Assembly (NCBI RefSeq): GCF_003589595.1
Contig: NW_020656092.1
Span: 1 to 64,000, forward strand
DNA length: 64,000 nt
DNA from: Hyposmocoma kahamanoa
Taxonomy: Eukaryota; Arthropoda; Insecta; Lepidoptera; Cosmopterigidae
Direction of reading: 5' to 3'
Made by a program: the position numbers and the translations under genes. Positions 31,476-44,136 of this stretch are shown one piece after another (within the stretch, counting starts at the first letter, position 1; each line of letters begins with the position of its first letter). The notes under the pieces are model-generated. The model was not told the DNA's origin. It was given only the letters and a program-made list of their open reading frames with translations, and made no database searches.

Positions 31476-33033
31476 ATATAATTTCAATAAAAAAACCGAT
31501 AAACAAATTTTTGAGGTTTTTTTTTTCATAAAAAAAGTTATATTAATATAGGTTTCCGTAAAGTAGCTCCTGTAATAACTAATTATAAATTAACTGTTAA
31601 GAAAGGTGAATAAAAACGCCAAAACTTACTATAGATAATTTTCTTATTATTATAAACATTAGAAATATATGAATTAAAGCTTACTAAAGGATTAAGTTGG
31701 TTTAAATGGTTCGCGGAACTAAATAAGACTAAGTGACATAACCCACAATGAATTTCATAGAACTCTTTAAAATATCAAAACTTGTTGTATTATTTAATGA
31801 GTGAATCAGATGGAATTATAATACGACGTTTTATAATATTGCCAACCAGACAAAACAAATTGTTGATAGATTTACAGTTCCCTGCACTAGTCCAAATTAC
31901 GAAACATCATTATCAGGCATCGAAAACGTGGTTCGACTCCGTTCCTCGTGACTCCAATTCCATTGTTGTGGCTGCTGCCAACTACGTCCCTCTCAGGGAA
32001 CAGGATAAGTGTCAGGGAAGTCCTCGGCATTCCTGACGACTAGATCGCTACACACTCACACTCCAAATTATCGTTCTCATCGGCCTAGAGTGGCCCCACT
32101 TCAGCGAGTGCTTGCGCAAATTTTCATCTATAGAACGCTCTTCTGACGGAAATGTCCAATAGCACCCTGAGTCGAGATCTGTGCCCACTAGTGCTCTATC
32201 AGGACCCGAATTCAGAACTATTCAATATTTTAACCGAATCTTTCGATTGGATATCGTTCTCGAATCGAAGGGCACTTTCCGAAACATTTCGTGCTAAATA
32301 TGGATACGATATCGTTATCCAATAGCGTTTACTACTCGGTGCAATAGATTATAAGAAAAATGAAAACTTTTACTTTCATTTTTAAGATTTTAAAGGTCTA
32401 AAATATAGGACTGCATTAGTCTCGCATTAAAATAAATTAACAAAATTGAACATAATCCAGACATTATTCAAAATAATAAGATATTTCCATATTACATTCT
32501 TGCTTTGTAAACAATAGGACTTTCCGTAACTTTCATTCGGTAACTATGTTCTGAATGTAGTTATAAAGTAGAATTTGCCGGTCGAGAAGTTCGAGTAATC
32601 GTACGGGTGTGACGTCATTTCGGGTCGGTTTCGAATGCGATAGTTTATCGTTCGATTCAGGTGTTGTGAATAACAATGAAAAGAAATTGGTCGACAACTG
32701 AGCTATCGTAAGCTAGTGAATCAAGCCCCACGCCTGTTACTTAAAGTATTAGAGACGTTGTCCAATAGCGCAGTCAAATGAACTGTAAAATATCCTTCAG
32801 AAAAAAGAAACGAGACATCACTACAATCGCATATTTCTATTATTCATCCCCGAAGTTGGCATTACCTATTTCGAACATTACTTTAGCATGAAAAAACCTA
32901 TACACGCCATTCGCCGCCTCTGCGTTTGAGTGATAGAGCAGCGTTCCATCACTGCCTGCGACAAGTGACGGTATGTGTTCCGCCCAACGACACATTTGAG
33001 TTGAATACTAAGATACAAATGCAATATTTAATC
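31476..33033. other. No gene called; GC-richer islands at 31915-32220 and 32575-32655
   Basis: 31915-32220 is compositionally distinct (CGTGGTTCGACTCCGTTCCT, GTCCTCGGCATTCCTGACGA) and could be a degenerate coding or mobile sequence, but I cannot identify it. The frame across it stops at 32036. 32575-32655 has a CRE-like TGACGTCA. Confidence 0.4.
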
Positions 33034-33187
33034 ATAATAACAACCTTGCGTTGCGGGTACCATGGACACACTCATAGACAACCATGAATTACACCCAAAC
33101 TCACGAGAGACCTCACGGCCCGGAAATCGAACCCGAGACCTCTGCGTGGCTGACCAGCTAGGTAACAGTTCAGCCACGGAAGCAGTT
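33034..33187 (-). mobile_element. Family A SINE, internally shortened
   Basis: GTTGCGGGTACCATGGACAC, CACCCAAACTCACGAGAGAC, ACGGCCCGGAAATCGAACCC, TAACAGTTCAGCCACGGAAG. About 40 bases between the body and the tRNA-like head are deleted. Confidence 0.8.
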
Positions 33188-33850
33188 TAATTGAAAGTAC
33201 TACATTTTAATATTAATTTATTATAAGTACAGTACAGTACAAATACTCTGTACAGCACTAAAAAATACAGATTATAAACCAGCGACAGAATAGTGCTGAA
33301 CAGACTTAGTTCGGAGCCAACAAAGATTTGTTGAAGAAAGTCCTAAAAATTAGATAATTTCTAGGACATTAAACTGTAGACAGTAGTCAAAAAGAATAAT
33401 ATTGAAAACACTCGAATAGTCTCTACAAATAAATGAACCATAAATAATGGAGACGTTCAAAGCCATTCGTTATTGATCAGGTTATTATACATCAACCCTA
33501 ATAACAGAAATTTCGAATCTGGTCACGTTGTTCTTTGTTTACATGGACTACAATGTTACATGAGCATATACCGATGACTCATCTCTCAGCTTTAAGGCTG
33601 TCTACAGCTGCGCAGGTGTTGCTCGTATATTATCCGCCTCTCTGGTTTTCGGTATCCAAAGATTTAATTTTTTTTTAATTTCAAAATGATAGCTACCTTT
33701 ATTCTCAAATAAAATAATCTGACGAACCGAATTATAGATGTCAAGTAAACAATGTGTTATATAACCGCACAATAGCAGCATCATCGGCATCAGGGACGAT
33801 TGCAAATCTTTGCAAATATTCTACCAATTGACATTATTTATTTTATTCAT
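33188..33850. other. No gene seen
   Basis: Anonymous AT-rich sequence between two family A copies of opposite orientation. Confidence 0.4.
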
Positions 33851-34074
33851 TAACTGCCTCTGTGGCCGAACGGTTACCATGCCGGACTGCTACGCAGAGG
33901 TCCCAGGTTCGATTCCCGGGCCGGGAGGAATATTTGTATGACCTACATTTGTTTCTCTCGTGAGTTTGGGTGTAAATTGTGCTTGTCTATATGTGTGTCC
34001 ATGGCACCCGCGACACAGGGTTTCCTTAGTGCGGGGCTATGTTGAGTGTGTGTATTATTATTATTATTATTTTA
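33851..34074 (+). mobile_element. Family A SINE, best-preserved copy
   Basis: AACTGCCTCTGTGGCCGAAC, GGTTACCATGCCGGACTGC, GGTTCGATTCCCGGGCCGGG, TCTCGTGAGTTTGGGTGTAA, GGCACCCGCGACACAGGGTT, GTGCGGGGCTATGTTGAGTG, and a pure TTATTATTATTATTATTTTA tail. Confidence 0.9.
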
Positions 34075-34459
34075 TTCTTCTGGTATCACATAAAGACATT
34101 ATATTCTATATTGATATATATTTGGAGACATGTAAATTTACTATGAAATATAATCTTTCATCGCTCTCATCTTTATTCACCACTGATATGACACGTAATA
34201 AAAGAGCACAATTAAAAATACCTTCCTCTAAATGGCATATATTTACACGTGTGCCGCTTTTCCTGGTAATAAAAATGGATAACGAAATGGATATATTTTG
34301 TTAACTAAATGTATTTATTAAATTAAAAATAGACAAATTACGACATCAAAAAACAACTTCATAATCTTATAGTGCTGAAATGTAGTAGTAGAATTAGAAA
34401 GACTTCTTTGATGATAAAAATGTGTGGAAATTCATTTAGTAGGTAAACTACACAATAGC

Positions 34460-34595
34460 GATCAGTCAATTCATCTTCATCATATACAGCCTGACTTCAC
34501 CCACTTTTGGGTATAGACTTCCAAGTTTCTGTGCCACTCCCCACGATCCCGTGCTAATCTCAATTAATTAATTAAAAGTTGATCAGTCAATTCAT
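34460..34595 (-). mobile_element. Very short 5'-truncated RTE insertion with a 15-base target duplication
   Basis: GATCAGTCAATTCAT at 34460-34474 is repeated exactly at 34581-34595. Between them, 34475-34560 matches the 3' end of the RTE-type LINE at 14098 (CATATACAGCCTGACTTCAC, CCACGATCCCGTGCTAATCT), minus strand, with the ATGATGA tail at the left. A short AATTAATTAATT filler lies at the truncated end. Confidence 0.9.
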
Positions 34596-35689
34596 TTTCT
34601 TAAAATGCAAAAAATAAAATAAAAGGAAACTAAATTATATTCCCTCGACGTAATATAAAATGTATAGCTATAGTAAGTGGTCAGACACTGTTTATAGCTT
34701 AAAGGTTTGTGACATCTTCATCATAGTAAAATCGGGACTTCGCAGATGATACAGCTGGCGTACCTAATTTACATAAAATTGAGTTTAACATATTTGTAAT
34801 ACACTTCGCGGAACGGGAATCTGGTGACCTGTAATACAAGCATTTTTATGCCTATCTCAGGCACCAGTTTCCGCAAATAAGGTTTAATGTTGAAACTCAC
34901 TAGTCAGTAAGTATTTATATAATTTACTTTGTATGTTGAAAGAAAAATAAACAAACTATTAATACTCGTTTTTCATAGAATAAGCCCTCTCTCTACTTGC
35001 TGTACCCTTAAAAAGTTCATATTTCATATTACAACTAGAATTAATAATCTTAGAAATGAACTATATTTTTCGGATCTCAATCACGTATACCAACGTATCG
35101 GGCTATTAACTGGTCCCGTAGTCACGGCTGAATGAATGTTATTTAAAATCTGTATCTACTTTGTGTAGTGCAATAAAGTAACTGAAATTTAATTACTGCT
35201 CTCCCATATCCAAACCAAATTTAGCAAAGCTACTCATCATATTTGTCAATTCGAACTGCAGACACATATGTATAGAGGCGAATGTTGTGCAGAAAATCAC
35301 AGTCAATAAGAGTAAAGCAGAGACATTAAAAATAATTAAAGGAATAGGCACGTTCATAGGTTTCTATTAATCACAATTTTTTTCATTTAATTACAGTCAA
35401 TTATTTTGGATCATCATTTATAATCATGTTGTGAATGACAGCGCAGGTAGCGAATTCGTCTTTATTAATCTAGTAAAACAGAAACCTTTTAAAAATAGAA
35501 AACTACCGTGACACTCATACATATAAGCTAAACTAACGGATCATCATCACCATATTATCATATTGTCGGTGTTTTGTAGAAAGGGCGAGAGGGCAACAAA
35601 TTTTCCAGGGAAGCATGTTTTAGGATTTACCGACAGTTATAAAATATTTACGACCTGTTTTACAATTCAATTTTGGTTTTAATTAAGTT
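34596..35689. other. No gene seen
   Basis: AT-rich. 34925-35190 ends with GTGCAATAAAGTAACTG, like a LINE polyadenylation signal, and may be a LINE 3' end, but the 68-codon frame in it is not recognisable. Confidence 0.35.
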
Positions 35690-36370
35690 TGAGTTTTAAA
35701 AATTAAAATTTAATTGAAACGGATTGGTCTCGGAATGAACTTAGATAAAACGAAAGTCGTGATCAATGATCAGATTGTCTCGAGGCCAATCGTAGTATAG
35801 GCAACTTCTTGAAATTGTTTCCGAACACAAATCGGGTAGGTAGAACCTCCAGAGGGAAGCCAATCGGAGGATTCAGCTTGACTGGACAGCGTTTGCTAAA
35901 CTACGTCGAGTCTTCTGCCACCCATACCGCAAAGTTTGAAAACAAAGGATTTCAATCAGTGCGTTCTACTTGTTATCACATACGGAGCCGAGACGTCGAC
36001 ACTCATGATACTGTTAGTTCACCATTTGAAAGTCGCTCAGGGAGCTATGGAACGAGCTATGCTCAGAGAGTTCTTTGAAGGACAAGGTACGGAACGAGGT
36101 TATCCGACAGAGAACCAAGGTCGTCGACATAGCTGGTAGCAGGTAGCATATCTGTCGAAGAACCTATAATCGAAGGGGTAAGCGAATTCTTGAGTGGAGA
36201 CCACGGCTCGGCAAATGTAGTGTCGAAAGCCTTCTGGCCAGATGGGGTGACGATTTGCGAAGGCCTGCTGGCAGCAGATCGATGCAACGAGCTGAGGACC
36301 GGTCGAAATAGCGCGCATTGGGAGAGGTCTATGTCAAGCAGTGGACTACGATAGGCTGTTGATGATGGTT
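35690..36370 (+). pseudogene. RTE-type LINE reverse transcriptase C-terminal relic
   Basis: Readable only by moving between frames: MNLDKTKVVIN (about 35733), a decayed RRIQL-like region, KSLRELWNE-like remains of the QRAMER helix, then RNEVIRQRTKVVDIAG (36093-36135) and GKRILEWRPRLGK (36176-36220), then WTTIG near 36345. Many stops and frameshifts. Same clade as the 14098 copy but much older. Confidence 0.75.
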
Positions 36371-37286
36371 CAAAATCGTTAACAAAATAAAAAAACTGTT
36401 TTTTTCGAAATAAAGAAACTTTCAACAAAGAATTTTAAAAAGATAAACTCATTTTATTAACGGTACGGTCCGCGCAGATTCCGCAAAGCAGCATTGTCAG
36501 TGTACCTAATTGAAGAGCAGGGAGAGCCAGGGCAATAACAGGGACAAGAGGATTAAAATCTTATATTTCACAACTCCGTACTTCCTAAATATCGCAAATA
36601 TCTATAACTAATTTCCATTGGGTGGACCATCTGACTCCATGCAATGTTATTCCTTGAATTTAGTGACCAGGTCAAAACGACTTATGTACATATTCAACCA
36701 AAAGTCGTATACAGAAATAGAAGGCACTTTTCCAATTTCCGCAAGTGAATTAGTTTATGATAAATAGAAGGAAAAACTGTAAACGTCCACCACTGCTCCA
36801 CATTACTTCGATCCGTCACTTTGCAAGGATGGATTCAAATGCAAAAAATGTCAGTCCACTTTCTTTACTTAAGAAAAAACAGTAGTTTAGGTGCCAGGTA
36901 TACTCAATATTCATTCATGTTCAATACTAATACAGGAAGTGCAGATGTTTTTTTTTTCGTAAACTACCTGCATCTATCAAAGAGCTTCTAGATGGAAATG
37001 TTCCTGGTTCTTTGTGTTTATTAATTTTCGAGTTCACATTGACTAGGCTGTACTGCTGTATCAAACTAAACATAATGTTCATTGTCTTCTGTTGGGCAGT
37101 GGACTCCCAGAACTTAAATGGTTTTTTCCACTCCTTTACTTTAATCTGTCGATTATAATTTCATAAACCATATCTTAAAGGAGCTCTTTTTAGTTCTGAA
37201 TCAAAATTCTATTGTCTATGGTACTCGCCACTGAGCTGAAAAAATTGATTAAATTTCTGTACACGAAACTATAAAGGTGTACATAT
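36371..37286. other. No gene seen
   Basis: Anonymous sequence without recognisable repeat or coding content. Confidence 0.4.
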
Positions 37287-37441
37287 CCGGGACCTGGACG
37301 GGCCGTGCTCCGTCAGGGGTTAAAAAAAATATCGTCGCGTATATTTTGTATGAACGCGCTCACATATGTCCATGTCCGGGCCGTCGTCGCCGGGACGGGC
37401 CCGCAGTTCATACAAACTAGCACGCCCCGTCCACGTCCCGG
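37287..37441. repeat. GC-rich nested fold-back element
   Basis: Outer arms CCGGGACCTGGACGGGCCGT (from 37287) and GCACGCCCCGTCCACGTCCC (from 37420) are inverted copies with three mismatches. An inner pair, TTGTATGAAC and GTTCATACAA, nests inside. Strikingly GC-rich against the AT-rich surroundings. Probably a MITE. Confidence 0.75.
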
Positions 37442-38289
37442 GCACGGCCGTGTTGTGTGTGGATAGTCCTTGATGAATGATAAAGAACTGTACACAGACC
37501 TACAATGCGTTTCAAAAAAAGAACGTCGTACTATTGCTAATTAAAATATAACTTAGAAATTGGCCTAAAAGTCTTGCAACCGGGCCATAAATCATTATAA
37601 AAAAAAATATTGGTTAAAATATATGCGGTACTTGGCCAATTCTATTATATGTCTTTGGTTTTTTTTCGGAGCGTTTGTTTGGCTTTCGTCTAAATATATG
37701 AAGAGGCTGTATGGTGGAACATTTGCCTACCCTAGTAAATGGATTAAAATTTCTTTTTAGAAAAAATGCGTTTGTGTCGTGGCTTGTTAACTAAATATTC
37801 ATTAATTATTGGTTCTGTTTCATAATTTTATTTACTTGTAGAAAAAGAATTGTATTCAATCATTAAGTTCATTTATTATATCATTAATCATTAATTAAAT
37901 TTCGTACCTATTACTTATGGCTAAAGCCTCGTGTCCTAAACACGGTAGGTACTCGACTATAAGAACCCCCATTATCATTACCCAACGATTGCATAAAATA
38001 CTATTAAAATAACACAAACGATGTGATTAATTAAGTAAAATCGCCATATACTTTCAAGTGTAAGTATAAAGAATGGCTGCTGAATCAAGAGAAAACATCA
38101 TGCTGTTGGTCGAAGGCGAGCTAGGCTCTGTTGCGTCATCAGAAATAATAAAAGTAATATTATAATTACAATTTAAAACGTACTCTCTAAATGCGTTTCA
38201 ATTCCAATTGCTACCTGTGGTATTCTTTGTACGCAGTAAAATACTCTTTACTGCTAAGTGCAATATGTATACTTTTAAACTTTCGCATT
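37442..38289. other. No gene seen
   Basis: AT-rich anonymous sequence. Confidence 0.4.
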
Positions 38290-38496
38290 GCATTGTACTA
38301 ACATTTGGAAACGGGAATAAACGCGTTTACATACGAATAGGTATTTTTGACACATTGCCTGGCTGACTGACTGCTAGTCAGCCCGTGACCACGGCCAGTG
38401 CAACCTGGCCGCAACGTCGGGAAACTAGGTAGGTGTGAAAAATACCTATTCGTAAGTAAACGCGTTTATTCCCGTTTCCAAATGTTAGGTGCAATA
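38290..38496. mobile_element. Fold-back MITE with arms of about 60 bases
   Basis: The left arm (from CTAACATTTGGAAACGGGAA at 38298) and the right arm (ending TTCCCGTTTCCAAATGTTAG at 38488) are near-perfect inverted copies. The centre carries GTGACCACGGCCAGTGCAAC and CTGGCCGCAACGTCGG. A half copy is at 29196-29312. No coding capacity. Confidence 0.85.
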
Positions 38497-39239
38497 TGGT
38501 CGCTGGTCGGTATATATGTCATTTGAGGCTTTAAAATTTAATATTGGTGTTTCTGTGGTGAAGTTCTATATTAAGGTACCTTCTTACTCACAAACTAAAG
38601 AAAGTATTCTTCATATTGCTCAATACTGTCCATTGAACCGCATGTGCATACAAAGCTGTCGAATTTGATTGTGACATATTCTCTGGTTCAATGATCTCAG
38701 CTAAAAACTCAATTAGAAAGTGTTTAAAAGCTAGATTCTCAACAGTTTTGTTGTCAGTGTTGTTGTTTTGTGTAAAAAATTTAATACTAATTTATAGTAA
38801 TTGCCACGCATTAATTTTAATTTGCATGTTGAGTTTACACCTGGTAGAATATACTTCTCTTGTCATGATGTTCATGATATACTTTAAATTGATCTCGAAA
38901 CTGTATCACATTTTCTGAATCGATTAAAAAATAAATAAAATCAAGATTGAAGGTTGTCGGTTGTACATAAAACCACGAAGGACCTTACTGTAAAAAAAAA
39001 ACAAAACAACTGCGCTAGTTACGAATTCCGTTATAAATCGTGTTCAATTCCTCGCAATATTTAATTGTTTAGCATAATTCAATGCACTTTGTGATATCAT
39101 ATTTGTATACTAGCAATTTGCAACAATTATTTAAGCGTCATAATTTATATGCACGCGCAATGCTCGTAAATAACAATTTCAGTTATTGCTTTGGTGTGTT
39201 GTAAAATTCTATAGTCTGAGGTCAGCTTAGACAACGTAT
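38497..39239. other. No gene seen
   Basis: AT-rich. A 75-codon frame (38691-38918) is hydrophobic and unremarkable. Confidence 0.4.
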
Positions 39240-39780
39240 GTTTGTACATATTATGTGAATTTATTGGCTCTATAATCTTTATTACACAATAAGTTAAAAT
39301 ATACAGGAAAGGTACAATAAAAGCATAAATACTAGAAACTAAAACTAGGATTAAATGATATGAAATTGGGTTACCGCGGCAAGGTGCCCAAGATGCTGAC
39401 AGCGTTCCGCCTTTGTATGGCTATGCTAATGCGTCGGTCAAGGTAGCTGAGGGCCCTTGGGTTTCCCAGACAATCTATTAACTTTTTGGATAAATTTTTG
39501 TACACCACAGGTAGTCGGAGCCGAAATCCTGGTACTTATTACTCTTTATTCTTTATAACCAGCCCTCTTGCTAATGTGCTGGAGATGGGATGGGGTATTT
39601 GTGTCGGCACACGTCGCGTCTCACACCATTGGCTCTATTAAAAGAACTTGATACGTTGGCCAAAGGATTACTTTACATAAATTTTATATCTGTCTAAAAG
39701 AATCCATCAAGTTTTCTCCACGCTACGCACTCCTAACCAAATTATTAGTATTCTCTGATACACAAGGAGTCGACGCCTAC
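39240..39780 (-). repeat. Possible minus-strand LINE 3' end
   Basis: On the minus strand the region ends in TTATTGTGTAATAAAGATTA, a polyadenylation-like end, preceded by a GC-richer non-coding stretch (plus strand CCGCGGCAAGGTGCCCAAGA, GGCACACGTCGCGTCTCACA). No protein motif confirms a LINE. Confidence 0.35.
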
Positions 39781-41853
39781 CTCTAAATTCTGATAGTATA
39801 TATATATGTATATAAACTCATTGTCAAATGAATCCTACCATCACACTCCGTTTAATGGTAGAATTAATTTGCCGATGAAGCACCATTACCATCGCACTCC
39901 GGATATCGTAAACAAAATTTGACGAATTTACTACAGCAATATAAATAGTTTCAAGAAACAATTAAAGTCGAAATAAATCAGTTAACATCGTTTTATCTGG
40001 CAACTGTAAATCAATGTTATTTGTATTTACTGTATCTACGAATACTCTATGTATGTCCTATAGTTTGATGTGGACGTAAAATCATATGAAGATCTCATAT
40101 TGCCTTACTATTAAAGAATCATTGTAATCGTATTTGAGGTTTTAACATGTTATGAATTAAACTTTTGTGCACATTATAAGCTGAAAAAGTTAATTTTGAA
40201 AACATGACCACATGAATTTTTAATAGTATGGCGACGTCTCGTCATTTTACACATGGCATATGAGTATGCCAGAGAATGTTATGGTGAATTCATCAGGCGA
40301 GATGTCGCTAGCCCTACAATTGATCCTCCTCCTATATCAGCCGCCAACGTACGCAATTAATCAATGATTAATTATTGAATGATGCAATCTTTAGAATTAT
40401 ACGTGCAAATCGACACATGAACTAAAGGATATGCGATTTGTTCGCTTTGCTACCTGTACCTTGACCGTATGCTTTGAAAGTTGAATACATTAGCGATCGC
40501 ACGAAACATTTGTAACTTTTTTATCAAAAAATTAAGTGCGCATTTGATCCCTATTTCGCGTAATAGAAAGTGACGATGAGAACGACGATACACACCTACA
40601 TAATGCCTATTTACTCTCGCCTTGAAAATGCCCAAGTTATACCGTTGAGGGAATTTGTGCCAAATTTTAATTCTTTTGTAACCAGAGACACCTTACAATT
40701 CGCCATACAAATATATACGCTCATGGTAGAACGCTTGTTAGTGCTTTCTGGTTGAAATAGCATATCGCAAGTCTTTGAAATATTTTTATGAAAACAATCA
40801 TATAAAAGATTTCATAGATATACTTCCCCCAAAGTTACATGTAGGATACAGGCAAGTCTACAATACTGCGGTATAATCCTTCACAAGTAACTAAATGAAA
40901 AAGGTTATTAAAATCTTAATACCTATTTTGTTGGTATGCAAATAATTATCCATGATAAATAAGGGACATTTCATTTCTTTTCATGAAAAAAAAAGACGTT
41001 CATGACTTGTGCTCAGGAGACTTTTATGTAGATCTATTTTTTATATCTCAGCTCATTCTCGTAATATTTTTCTTTGTTCGCGTTCCTACAATAGTAGCTT
41101 TAGTGAGCTCAGTGGAAGCTACAGCTACTAAGACTACGAGTATATCAGGTAAATCCCTTCGGAATTTCTAGAAAGTAAATGAAGAAAATGTTTCAAGAGA
41201 GTCGCTCTGTTGCAACTAACACCATGCTATTTGACTAGAAGTAACTCGATATAGCGTAGATTTAATAAAATGTCATAATATTACTAGTTCCATATAGATA
41301 GAGGACTTTACCCGTCTTCTTATATTTTCATATAAATGATAAGGATTATGGTCTGTTTCATCATTGTTACAAACATTGATTGTCTTTTCGCACACTTTCA
41401 AAAAACTGCTGGTAATCCGGATCATTTCTCATGTATGCAAAGAACTAAACTTTCTATAACATTTTTAATTTATGCATTATACGCAAATGCGTGTCAAACG
41501 TACGGTAACTACAGCTACGGTAACGTACGGCAAATGCGTGTCAAACACATGCATTTTTTTTTTAAAGTAAACTATGTTCCGAACTTAGATAATATAAATC
41601 ATTATTAGATCAATGAAGTGTGCTTCACTGTGAATAAATTTGAAACCATTACATTTGATTACCCATTGATCCGTGACACGAAGACCCATTTAGTAATTTA
41701 ATTACACACGTGTTTATTGTCAGGGAGCCATTGTTATTTTTTTAATTTTAATGTGTTACGTTTATACGATATCCTGTTTAAAAAAAGAAATATAGACGCT
41801 TAATTTAGTATTATTGGATAGTTCTTCATCAAACATTTTATAAAATGCCTCTT
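39781..41853. other. No gene; small repeats only
   Basis: Contains a loose fold-back at 40225-40315 (GGCGACGTCTCG and CGAGATGTCGC), a 38-base scrap at 40618-40655 shared with 15739, and CAAATGCGTGTCAAAC at 41484 and 41531 around a CGTACGG-rich core. Several 60- to 90-codon frames look random. Confidence 0.45.
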
Positions 41854-42067
41854 AACTACCTCTGTGGCCGAACGGTTGCCATGCAGGTCTGCCACGCAGA
41901 AGGTTCGATCCCCGGGTGGGAGAAATATTTGTATGGCCTTCATTTATTTTTCTCGTGAATTTAGGTATAATTTGTGGTTGACTATGGGTATGTCCATGTC
42001 ACTGGCGACACAATGATTCCATAGAGCGGGGCTATAAGTGTGTGCGATATTGTTATTATTATTATTT
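41854..42067 (+). mobile_element. Family A SINE, moderately diverged
   Basis: ACCTCTGTGGCCGAACGGTT, CACGCAGAAGGTTCGATCCC, TCTCGTGAATTTAGGTATAA, and a TTATTATTATTATT tail. The segment between the head and B box is shortened. Confidence 0.8.
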
Positions 42068-43130
42068 GGGCACTTGTTTCCTTTAAAAAATATAGAAACC
42101 TATTTCAAATTATTATATTAATAATATTATAATATACCTACTTATTTCAAACTTAAACCCAAATAATCTTTATTTCATATATACGAGAGTTACACTTAAA
42201 TTATATTTTTTTATTTTAAGGTTTATGATGATATAACAATGATTACGCTGGAAAATTATTAATTGAGCACAATTATGTCACATTTATAGATTTGCGTGGA
42301 CGTATTTACGCAAAAAACTTAATATGAAATTACAGGCACATTTGTCTGCATTCTTAAAAGCATAACTTATTATGTAGTTCCTGTGCTAATGGACTAGTTT
42401 TCGGCAGACAAGCTAGACATACTCGTTCATGAGTCTCACGTATATTACAAGCAAAGTGTTAAAGACTAATAACTAGAAATGTAAAGACATGAAATAATTA
42501 AATGGAAAGTAAGATTTGTTGGCCAGCCAAACCACACCATTCCTTTCCTGTGACCAGCTAAAACTACTCTAAACTACAGCTAAACTCCATATACAATATT
42601 GGCGTTTCTTACTAAACCTAAGTTTCCAACAGTTACAATTTTCAGTTTCCACGTCTGGTGCACACTGAGCAACAATCGGCGCGTAGGTACCTTACGCCAA
42701 TTATCAAGCATTATAGTGAATGCCATCGATACCATTAATGCATAAGAAGGAGAAGAAGTGACATAGGTAGTGAGTTGCAGAGACATTACTTAAATTATTT
42801 TTTATTTATTATTATTTGGTAAAAAAGTTAAGTTTTTTAAAGTACTAACAACCTCATAAGACTATATTACGAACATCATAAACAACAACGACTTGTTCTA
42901 AGATTTTTGATAATTCATCCGACTTTATAAAAACTTTATACTTATTATAGACTTTATAAATTTCATACAAAAATAAAAATATGTAAATATATCGCTCTAA
43001 ATGGTGGCAACTTTATGGTAACATAAGAAAGAGCTTACAAACGTAAATACCCAGTCCGATGGTGACGCAAAACACTGGAGCGGGTATGAAGGTAGACGGT
43101 GGCACGTTTGAAGTTGCTACCAAATATAGT
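42068..43130. other. No gene seen
   Basis: AT-rich. A weak inverted pair AAATGGTGGCAACTT (about 43000) and AAGTTGCTACCAAAT (about 43112) may be an old fold-back element next to the family C copy. Confidence 0.4.
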
Positions 43131-43430
43131 AGTAGCAGTAGAGCCTCCTTGTGAAAAAAATGGTCCAGGTAAATACTGCCACCTTACCTATTTCTATCGC
43201 CAAGCAGTAATGTGAACGTTACAGCATACCCGCTCGAAAGGGTAAGGGTGTTGGTGAAATTACGGACACATGGCAATTGTCAACTTATGTCTTAGGGTGA
43301 CGGGCGCAGTGGCGGTACCCTTAAGATCTTTGTGATTTAAAGGTCTGAATGGGCAACTGTTATGCATAGGCGTATCGCTTACCGCTAAACACACGACTTG
43401 TATGTCCCATCACTTCGTATTATAAAAAAA
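43131..43430 (+). mobile_element. Family C repeat, full length
   Basis: AGTAGCAGTAGAGCCTCCTT to CACTTCGTATTATAAAAAAA, with CACCTTACCTATTTCTATCG, AACTTATGTCTTAGGGTGAC and AAGATCTTTGTGATTTAAAG in order. Confidence 0.85.
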
Positions 43431-43469
43431 ATATTTAAAAAGTATCAATTAGCAATAGAAAAGCTTTTT

Positions 43470-43558
43470 TTTTTCAAACGAACCAACGTTTCGGGCCCTT
43501 TACAGGTCAAATGGTCGCGGCTATATTCAGGGCCCGAAACGTTGCTTTGTTTGAAAAA
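43470..43558. repeat. Fold-back element, 30-base arms
   Basis: TTTTTCAAACGAACCAACGT... (43470-43499) and its inverse 43529-43558 match at 28 of 30 positions. The 29-base centre contains CAGGTCAAATGGTCGCGG. It lies 40 bases past a family C tail. Confidence 0.8.
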
Positions 43559-44136
43559 ACAAATATACGCGATTGAAATCTGGAAAAATAGTTTCATTTC
43601 CTATGTGTAACAATCGCGAAAACCTAAGAACAAAAGTTGTTGTTTATAATATTAGTAATGTAGTCTGGCGAGGTTGTTAACATTTTAAAAATAATGTATA
43701 TTAACAGCATCTAAACATTCTATCTATTTCATTATATGACAATTATTGTCATATGACAGATAGCATTACAATAAATGAGTTTTTTATATGTGTCTTAGCG
43801 TAGTAATGTTATAGTTTACTAAAACAAATTTTTAATTTAAAGTTTCTCTATGAAAGCATTCGGTTATGCAATCGAGCGTATGTCTCTTCTAAAAATTAAA
43901 TTCTTCCATTCATCAATTTTTAACTATGAATGACGATGCTACAGTTCGTAGAAATTGAGTTTATGTCTTACAATTTTGACAACTTATATTTAAATATAGA
44001 TTTACCTAACCTCGATAACGATTTTTTTCACTCTTACGTACATACGTATTAAATTAAATAAATATTAATATATGTTTTCATTTTTATTTTTTTATATGAA
44101 TATAAAAAAATAAATAAAATAATATAAGAATATAAG
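43559..44136. other. No gene seen
   Basis: AT-rich anonymous sequence. ATATGACAATTATTGTCATA at about 43734 is a palindrome. Confidence 0.45.

Noticed and set aside
36063..36428. 121-codon minus-strand frame as a gene
   Set aside because: It is antisense to the RTE-type LINE relic, whose plus-strand motifs explain the sequence.
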